The notes below the pieces were generated by a model. That model had not been told where the DNA came from and searched no databases. It saw only the letters and a list, made by a program, of their open reading frames with translations. Below, one piece after another: positions 57,320 to 64,000 of a DNA stretch of 64,000 nt. How positions within the stretch are numbered: position 1 is the first letter of the stretch; each line of letters opens with the position of its first letter. This stretch comes from Periplaneta americana. Its lineage: Eukaryota; Arthropoda; Insecta; Blattodea; Blattidae. Both the position numbers and the translations under genes were made by a program. The stretch lies in assembly GCF_040183065.1 (NCBI RefSeq), contig NC_091125.1:127848621-127912620 (forward strand). The letters are read 5' to 3'.

Positions 57320-58195
57320 ATTCTAAATATTAATAACTGTTTTTAAGTAAAATCGTTTGTTTTTATATAAGTTTATGAATTATTAAAGAATAAGTAATTT
57401 TCTTGATATTGTGTTATGTACTATAGACTTTATTTTAGTCATTCGGATGCATTGCTCATGGACTTGGGCTGTTCTTGCCCGGAGAAACCTTAGAATGACT
57501 TTGACACTCGATGGAAGTCTCGTCGAGTCTCCGCCAGGTGCGCTTTGTGTTCTGAGAACGCTTTTAAATTGTTGTCAGGAGCTTTTCAAATCTCTTTTAT
57601 TGTGAAGTGGAGAAACATGTCTCGGTACTAAGCAATAGGCTCAATAATACGAAGCCCCGTAGTGCGATTCGCATATACCTCCATTTTATGCTGTAATTTC
57701 ACTCGTGTCAGCTTCCATACAACAGAAAACCTCCAACCGCACAATAGAAACTTAGAAGCGTAGTGTCTGAATCCGATTTCCGGCCCTGGAGAACAGGTGA
57801 CCCAGAAAACTCGTGTTCTCAGCAATTTATTTATCAGATATGACAAAGGAAATTGGCTCCACGCTTATCAAGCGAGGCATGTAAGGAAAGACACGACTTC
57901 TGGCTCTGTATAACGCCAATTTGTTCAGGGCAGGAATTTTATTACCCCCTTTTCAAAAGAGAACAAGAGTTGCACTTCAATACAACGAACATTGGATTTT
58001 GTTGACATGTCAGCCATATCCAAGTGACAAATAGTTTTCTCTATACCCATACAATGCAATTTAACTTGCTGTACTTTTAGAAAGGAAGTTTTAAGAAGTC
58101 GCTATAACTTTGGAGTGCTCCAATGCAGGATCTCTAGCTTTAATTAATAAATAATCATAATAAATAAAAGAATATTTTATATTAAAAAGTAAAAC
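57320..58195. other. no gene recognised
   Basis: No supported feature. Confidence 0.45.
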
Positions 58196-58198
58196 GTA

Positions 58199-58217
58199 GA
58201 TGATAATGATGATAATG

Positions 58218-58261
<44 letters not shown>
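58199..58261. repeat. (GAT)n/(AAT)n microsatellite
   Basis: At the 5' truncation of the next LINE. Confidence 0.95.
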
Positions 58262-58478
58262 CAGAAATACATATAGAGTGCTAGTTGGGAGGCCGGAGGA
58301 AAAAAGACCTTTAGGGAGACCGAGACGTAGATGGGAAGATAATATTAAAATGGATTTGAGGGAGGTGGGATATGATGATAGAGAATGGATTTATTTTGCT
58401 CAGGATAGGGACCAATGGCGGGCTTATGTAAGGGCGGCAATGAACCTCCGGGTTCCTTAAAAGCCAGTAAGTAAGTAA

Positions 58479-58480
<2 letters not shown>
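58262..58480 (+). mobile_element. family-A LINE 3' fragment
   Basis: Intact last ~60 codons (RPLGRPRRRWEDNIKMDLRE...) and GTAAGTAAGTAA tail. Confidence 0.9.

Positions 58481-58515
<35 letters not shown>
58481..58515. repeat. (AAT)n at LINE tail
   Basis: Continues the tail. Confidence 0.95.
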
Positions 58516-58516
<1 letters not shown>

Positions 58517-58519
58517 CGC

Positions 58520-59070
58520 ATTGAAACATATTAACATGGCATTAATATCAAGGCCGATTTTTTTATAATGGAGAGATTGGCGTGAAAGTGAAATTTTAAT
58601 AGCAGGAAAAGTATTGTCTCATGCCTCCATGTTAATTCCTGTCGATATAAAACCTACAGAAGTTTAAATCATTAGTTGAGAATTTTGCATTTTTATATAG
58701 TATTTCAAGCATCAATAAAATTACTGGTTTTACCTACTTCTAAATCTGAAATATTTTAAGTACACTCTACTTAGAAATGTTTTATGGGACAGAACTAGAC
58801 TCTTGCGGAAGTCTCTAAATAATCTTAAATTACCAAGTTGTTATTTTTTTCTCCTCTCTCTTCTTTTTTTTTTTTTTTCCTTTTTTATTATCTTGATATA
58901 TTACTTAATCATTTGTATCTGTATGCCATAGAGTACGATTTTGCATTTCAATTTTTTATGTCTTGTAATCCACATGTATTTTCCTACTACAGTAGTATAT
59001 TAACTATATACTATATCTCAAGTGAATTAATCATCGAATTTATTTCGAGCAGTTTTTGTCTTATAAATTG
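58520..59070. other. no gene recognised
   Basis: Possibly LINE 3' UTR from about 58840 onward, judging by the LINE end at 59366. Confidence 0.35.
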
Positions 59071-59074
59071 TATG

Positions 59075-59115
<41 letters not shown>

Positions 59116-59363
59116 CCCCCTTATGTTATGTAACTGATTTTGAATATATACGTAATTTTCTACTTTATTTTATATTATCCTTATATTATGTAACTGATCT
59201 CGACTATTTGTAATTTTCTACTATATTTTATGTAATTTCTAAGGTATCTTCTTTTGTGTTGTTTTGTAATCTATCACATAATTTTGTATTTCATGTATAT
59301 TATTGAAATCTGGTTGGGTGGAAGAGAAGGCCTTATGGCTTTAACACTGCCAGAAAAAATAAA

Positions 59364-59366
<3 letters not shown>
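59075..59366 (+). mobile_element. CR1-like LINE 3' UTR
   Basis: TCTGGTTGGGTGGAAGAGAA and GGCCTTATGGCTTTAACACT match the 3' UTRs of the LINEs at 22229 and 24728 (there on the minus strand). A (TA)n lies at 59078-59112. Confidence 0.7.

Positions 59367-59421
<55 letters not shown>
59367..59421. repeat. (ACT)n at a LINE tail
   Basis: Grows from the AAAATAAAACTACTACT end of the LINE. Confidence 0.95.
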
Positions 59422-59424
<3 letters not shown>

Positions 59425-59425
<1 letters not shown>

Positions 59426-60135
59426 CGGATAACGAATATCACAGTTAAAGAAGAAAATTATGCAGGATTAATTATTTAAATTACCAAATATTGACCAGTT
59501 AACTTTAAATGTAGGCCTAGTTTAACAAGAACTTAAAGCCCAATTTTTGTTGGTGAAATGCAGTGTCCCTTTAAGTGTCAATTAAAATAAAACTTTGAGT
59601 AACAATTAAACTTCACTATATTTGATGAAATCGGCCCTAAAAGAAAGAGATAAATTAATTGCATGCCAATTTGCGGGCACTGCCGTGCCGCCACTGATAT
59701 ATTATCATTACCATTATTACATGCCCTTACTCCTTACAGAAGAGGAAGAGACAAGGAAACGGTTCTCGCCGCTGCGCTGCGCTGTTGGTATCGTACTGCT
59801 TAAACAGGGCCATATTTTAAATAGAAGAGCAGGAATAATAGCGGACAAATGGATAGCGCTGGATTTCGATGACAATATCGTATAAACCGGCAGAATGTAC
59901 ACTCAGCTACTCAACCATATTTCTGTCCCATTTCTCGATTACTCTCGTCCGAGTGCGTCTCTTTGGCTGCACATTGCACGCTCCACATCACTCCGCACTA
60001 ATAAGCTTACAAGAAGGATGCGGATTTCTTGGAACAGGGCTGTTTCCTTCTGAGAAAAATCCACAGGTCCACGAAAACTTATAGGACTATTCCAAATACG
60101 TAGGCTACAACAAAAAAAAACATTTATTATTAATG
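59425..60135. other. no gene recognised
   Basis: The 87-codon plus frame at 59622-59885 has no domain. TAGGCCTA near 59513 and TAGGCTA near 60102. Confidence 0.5.
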
Positions 60136-60136
60136 C

Positions 60137-60138
<2 letters not shown>

Positions 60139-60183
<45 letters not shown>
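60139..60183. repeat. (ATT)n microsatellite
   Basis: Pure run. Confidence 0.95.
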
Positions 60184-60184
<1 letters not shown>

Positions 60185-60271
60185 GGATGGACAGAGAATA
60201 GTGGAAAACAAGAATAAGACTTTAAGTACAGAAAGATGTGTAAACATTAGAAATATCTGTATATAAAAATA

Positions 60272-60272
<1 letters not shown>

Positions 60273-60321
<49 letters not shown>
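60273..60321. repeat. (ATT)n microsatellite
   Basis: Pure run, 90 bp from the previous one. Confidence 0.95.
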
Positions 60322-60324
60322 GAG

Positions 60325-60780
60325 GAGAACCTGGGTTTTACATAACCCAGTTATATATGTAGTTCTGATCTATACTTCATCATGGACAAGTCCTGATAAA
60401 ATTACATTTAATTGCTTATCAATTAATTGCGAATTGTACGCAATTTTGTCCAGTAAATCGTAGGTAATTTTTCGTCTTGATACGTAATAATGAGATATGA
60501 TATCGGGCCGTTTCTTTGGACCGATAAAAACTATATAACGAGCAACTTTTATTGTAAAGACCTATACTAGAAATTAATGCTCTATAGTACGTTTCTCAAC
60601 GTCGTTCAGAGTATTCCAAATGAGCACTGTCCTGGTTGGTGGAATGGTAGAACAGAACAGATTCTCTGACCTTCTCGCTCCCCTGACTAACGCTCTTGAA
60701 CTTTCTTCCTTGGAGTTATGTAAAAGGCCACGTTTACAGTGAAAATGTAAAAAAACATTGTAAAAACTAAAATAAAGGAT
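60325..60780. other. no gene recognised
   Basis: No supported feature. Confidence 0.45.
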
Positions 60781-60784
60781 TTGT

Positions 60785-61300
60785 GTCAGGATTGATACCG
60801 TTAGTGAAGATATGCTAAAACCCTCCCAAGTCCTGAAACAAACAAGATTAAAAATATAAACACTTTGACAATACCCATACTACTGCATGGATGTGAGACT
60901 TGGGCTACGAAAAAAAAATGAATCCCGCATTACTGCAGCAGAAATGAAATTCATGAGGCGGACAGCAAAATAAATATGGCAGGATCACAATACAAACACA
61001 GAAATATTATCAGAATTTAAAGTCGAACCAGTTCTTGATAAAATACACCATTACATAAATAAATGGAGACTACGGGTGCTATTCATAGACATTTCGCAGC
61101 ACGCGCTACGTGCGTACTAAACTAGCCCCGGCTATCCACTGGTTACTTGTACAGAATTCAGATCATATCCTATCGCTAACACTGGTTTATGAATACGAAA
61201 AACGCTGATCATCCACCGGAAACCCGCGCTAAAGATGTCTATGAATACAGCCCTACATGTCGAAAGGATGTCTAAAGAGAGGTTACCCAATAAGGAGAAT
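60785..61300 (+). mobile_element. LINE fragment split by a MITE
   Basis: Encodes TIPILLHGCETWATKK, ITAAEMKFMRRTAK and WQDHNTNTEILSEF, then KWRL before the MITE and HVERMSKERLPNKEN after it. Removing the MITE and one TAC restores a continuous sequence. Confidence 0.85.
61074..61253. mobile_element. Harbinger-type MITE, copy 2
   Basis: 180 bp; ends GGGTGCTATTCATAGACAT / GGGCTGTATTCATAGACAT (inverted), 3-bp direct repeat TAC (61071-61073, 61254-61256). Lies in opposite orientation to copy 1. Confidence 0.88.
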
Positions 61301-61304
61301 GATA

Positions 61305-62084
61305 GGTGAAATTTCTATTTTGTACATTTTTCAAACGACGTTCTTGATTCTTTGTACACATAATCACAGAGTGATAGATAATGATATGGTGAAGTTTCAT
61401 TTCTGTGAGTTAATTAGTTTCTGAGTTATTAACAAAAATATTCTGAAATATGTCTCTCAATTTTTGAGTAAAATGTTTGAATTCTTTTTTCAAGACCAGT
61501 GGCATATTTAGGAAAACATCACGCATCAGTTTTCCTATATGTTTACTACAAAAGGGGGAACATTTTATAACCACTGCGTACCAAAAATATAAATTTTCCA
61601 CTGTCACTATAAATACTTCATTTTTTATTTCAAAAAGTATTCATTTAATCATAAAACCCATACGTTATTTTGTTAACAATTGTGTATAGGATATGTAGTA
61701 AAAATTTCAAGTTCCTAACATTAAAATTGTAAGAGCCTTTACACTTCGAACCAGATGAAATGTGCTGTAAAAAGTGTGAGAAAACAGCTTGTAAAATTTA
61801 CATGGAATTGAAGTTCAAGGGTTCAGCCATTATATTATATTGCGTAATTTTTATGCTTTTGAGTGCCGCAAAGAATTGAAACTTTCTCAACATATAAATA
61901 AGAGATTGTTAATTCATTTTCCACAAGAAAACGAAAATGTGATTTTTGACTGAAAATTACCAAAATTTCTTCCGTCACCCGCCTTAATTCTGAAATAGCA
62001 TCCAAATGGAAAACTTAGCCAAGGTCACACTATTGGAAGAATACTGGATAAAAATGAGCTCGGAACAAGCAAGATCTTTGACTG

Positions 62085-62085
<1 letters not shown>
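61305..62085. other. no gene; possible TTAA-element end
   Basis: On the minus strand TTAAGGCGGGTGACGGAAGA at about 61974-61955 resembles the ends of the element at 63110, but no left end was found. Confidence 0.3.
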
Positions 62086-62087
<2 letters not shown>

Positions 62088-62150
<63 letters not shown>

Positions 62151-62206
62151 ATGATATGATATGATATGATATGATATGATATGATATGATATGATATGAT
62201 GATGAG
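62088..62206. repeat. (GAT)n changing into (ATGAT)n
   Basis: A trinucleotide run of about 60 bp passes directly into ten or so copies of the pentamer ATGAT. Confidence 0.95.
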
Positions 62207-62209
62207 TTA

Positions 62210-63105
62210 AACTTTCGGTTAGGTTTAACTTAGGTTTAATTTCATCTCCGAATTAACTATATTTATAATACCGGGCATCAGCGACAGTAGTAAATCTATC
62301 CTTCTAATACGAGTATCTTTGGATCTACTCTTGCGTACTGCTCGTGTGCAGCGGAGAGTACTTTTTATACAAAGAACAGGAGTCTGTCATCACTGAGCCT
62401 ATGAAACCAATTTCGCAGGTTCCAACCTGGCCAAAAGCGATGGATATTTTAAAAGGCGATAAAATCTTAAGTAGTAAAGCTTTGTGTCACGTGTCATCGA
62501 TTTACGACACGTAAAAGAACCTTGTTTCTGATTGTGAGGTCCAGGCAATGTTTTACGACCATTTCCTGTCCAAGTAGAATTTCAATTATGAATAATATTT
62601 GCAGTTGAAAGCGAAGTTAAATGAACTACTATTACTACTGCAAAAATATTATATACCGGTAATAATTTCTCCATTATTGATTCACATTCGCACAGAGTAT
62701 GGCAATCATCTGTATGTCAGCCAGTCACACCGCTGATGAGTGTAATGAAGCTCTGCAGCACACTTTAATGTGACCTATCACTCAAAATGTAAGACAGCTA
62801 CATTACAGCAACTGCACTCTTCCTTTCTCCCAACATGCAAAACGGTATCACGATAGTTCGTATTTGAATCGTGAATTGCAGAAACCCCACATGTCCATTT
62901 CAGTAAATCTTTCAGGAAACAAAAAACTGACTGTCTTGATATTTTGAAGCGACTATTTTTTTTATTAAGGCATAATAATAAGCTATAGTGTATGACATAA
63001 ATTCGTACATGATTTTTTTTCTTTAATATTGTCTGGAAAAAATTTGAATTGCTTGGACATGTGGAATTTCTCCAATTCACAATTAGTAACAACCAATTAA
63101 TTTCT
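62210..63105. other. no gene recognised
   Basis: No supported feature. Confidence 0.45.
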
Positions 63106-63109
63106 TTAA

Positions 63110-63553
63110 GGGGAGGCAGAGGTGAAATTTTCGAACAAAACTGAAGAAAAAATGAAAATTTGGTTTTTTACATTTTTATTATCTTTATTTTCATATTCCG
63201 AAGTTAGTTTTTGATTTTGTGCCCTTTAAAAGTATGAAATTAAAACCAAGATAACTGCATTACTATATTATTCCCATAATAAACTAATAGTTATCATTAT
63301 TTATATACCTTCTCTGAACATACATACTCGTATATAAAGAGAAATATTGAAAATTTCTTACAATATGGTGCATGTAGCATTTTATATCAAACGATATAAA
63401 GTTTTATAAAATTATTAATATTTACAGAACTATTGTACTTAGAAAGTTGAAACTTGGTATGTCCATTACTAATAACATACTTAGTATCCATGATCAATTT
63501 AAAGCAAATCGGATAAATTTTTTGGATTTTGAAATATTCACCTCTGCCTCCCC
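63110..63553. mobile_element. 444-bp MITE with TTAA target duplication
   Basis: Inverted 17-bp ends GGGGAGGCAGAGGTGAA, flanked by TTAA (63106-63109, 63554-63557). TTAA targets are typical of piggyBac; the GGGG start is not the usual piggyBac CCY, so superfamily is uncertain. Confidence 0.8.
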
Positions 63554-63559
63554 TTAAAA

Positions 63560-64000
63560 CAACTTTTAGGTGAACAAGACGATAAAGTACGATTTTCTTT
63601 ATCTTATAAAGAACTTTACATGTATATTTAAGACAAGAAATTGAAAAAGTACACAAACATACAAAAATTCAAAATTAAATGAATAGCATATTTAATATTT
63701 TAATTCCTTTAATCCTATAAAAAAAAAACAGAGAAAATGAAACTGAAAACAATTCCACATGCTTTGGATTTGTTGTGTCCCTGCAATTTCCTGCAATTCA
63801 ATATAGCTTATTGCCATTGTGAAATGTACACCGGGCACTGGACGTGTGGAATTTCTGTACCACTTGAAAGGCCTATTTACTCGTATGAATATTACAATCA
63901 TATGAAAAATTGAATTTGAGAAAAATGTGACTTGTGTGGTTTCTGCAATTGACGATTAATTTATGCCATAACAATTTCATTTATTTTTATGGTATTCATA
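63560..64000. other. no gene recognised
   Basis: No supported feature. Confidence 0.45.

Noticed and set aside
59622-59885. 87-codon frame with KxGHILNRRAG
   Set aside because: No recognisable domain and no transcription signals; not enough to call a gene.

Overview
The window is AT-rich eukaryotic DNA. It looks like an insect nuclear genome and most probably a cockroach (Blattodea, Periplaneta-like); this is inference from the tRNA-derived SINEs and LINE 3' ends whose families I recognise, with no marker gene to prove it. Almost all of the long open frames are microsatellites, minisatellites or LINE remnants, not genes. A few short, secreted-protein genes stand out because they have core promoters, signal peptides, splice sites or poly(A) signals.

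Host genes. (1) 2142-721 (minus) is a complete-looking single-exon gene for a 473-aa acidic, probably secreted precursor ending in a basic six-cysteine tail. (2) 11562-11146 (minus) encodes a 138-aa preproprotein whose last 17 residues match the growth-blocking peptide (GBP/ENF) cytokine pattern. The last cysteine pair of protein 1 has the same C-x10-C-R spacing, so the two may be related ligand precursors. (3) 26579-26698 (plus) is a 39-aa signal-peptide mini-gene with a TATA box. (4) A split gene is proposed with a TATA promoter and leader exon near 35540-35595, a coding exon at 39209-39444 and a last exon at 44782-44895. It encodes a Ser/His-rich secreted peptide whose N-terminus resembles that of gene 3.

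Mobile-element layout. 2.4-4.9 kb: a LINE fragment running into an 87-bp minisatellite that a SINE has invaded. 7.8-11.1 kb: a TA-target MITE, a LINE fragment, SINEs, and one SINE split by a LINE. 12.8-15 kb: three minus-strand LINE 3' ends separated by (AAT)n, then a SINE. 18.7-25.4 kb: a mariner-like derivative, SINEs, LINEs, an inverted pair of short arrays and a very large (ATTT)n. 25.5-26.2 kb: an inverted dimer of mariner 3' halves. 27.6-33.6 kb: MITEs and long microsatellites. 34.2-38.9 kb: LINE cluster, SINE, hAT MITE. 40.7-51.2 kb: an intact-ended hAT element with 8-bp target duplication, foldbacks, SINEs, Harbinger-type and hAT MITEs. 53.1-54.7 kb: a decayed copy of a repeated arthropod protein family. 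55.7-61.3 kb: SINE and LINE pieces around (AAT)n, and a Harbinger-type MITE inside a LINE. 63.1-63.6 kb: a MITE with TTAA target duplication.

The most unusual signal is small. The palindrome TAGGCCTA and the 7-mers TAGGCTA/TAGCCTA are far commoner than base composition predicts. In several places a related repeat copy, or the reading frame, shows the site as a simple TA with GGCC, GGC or GCC plus a second TA added. That is what excision footprints of a TA-targeting transposon with GG...CC ends would look like.
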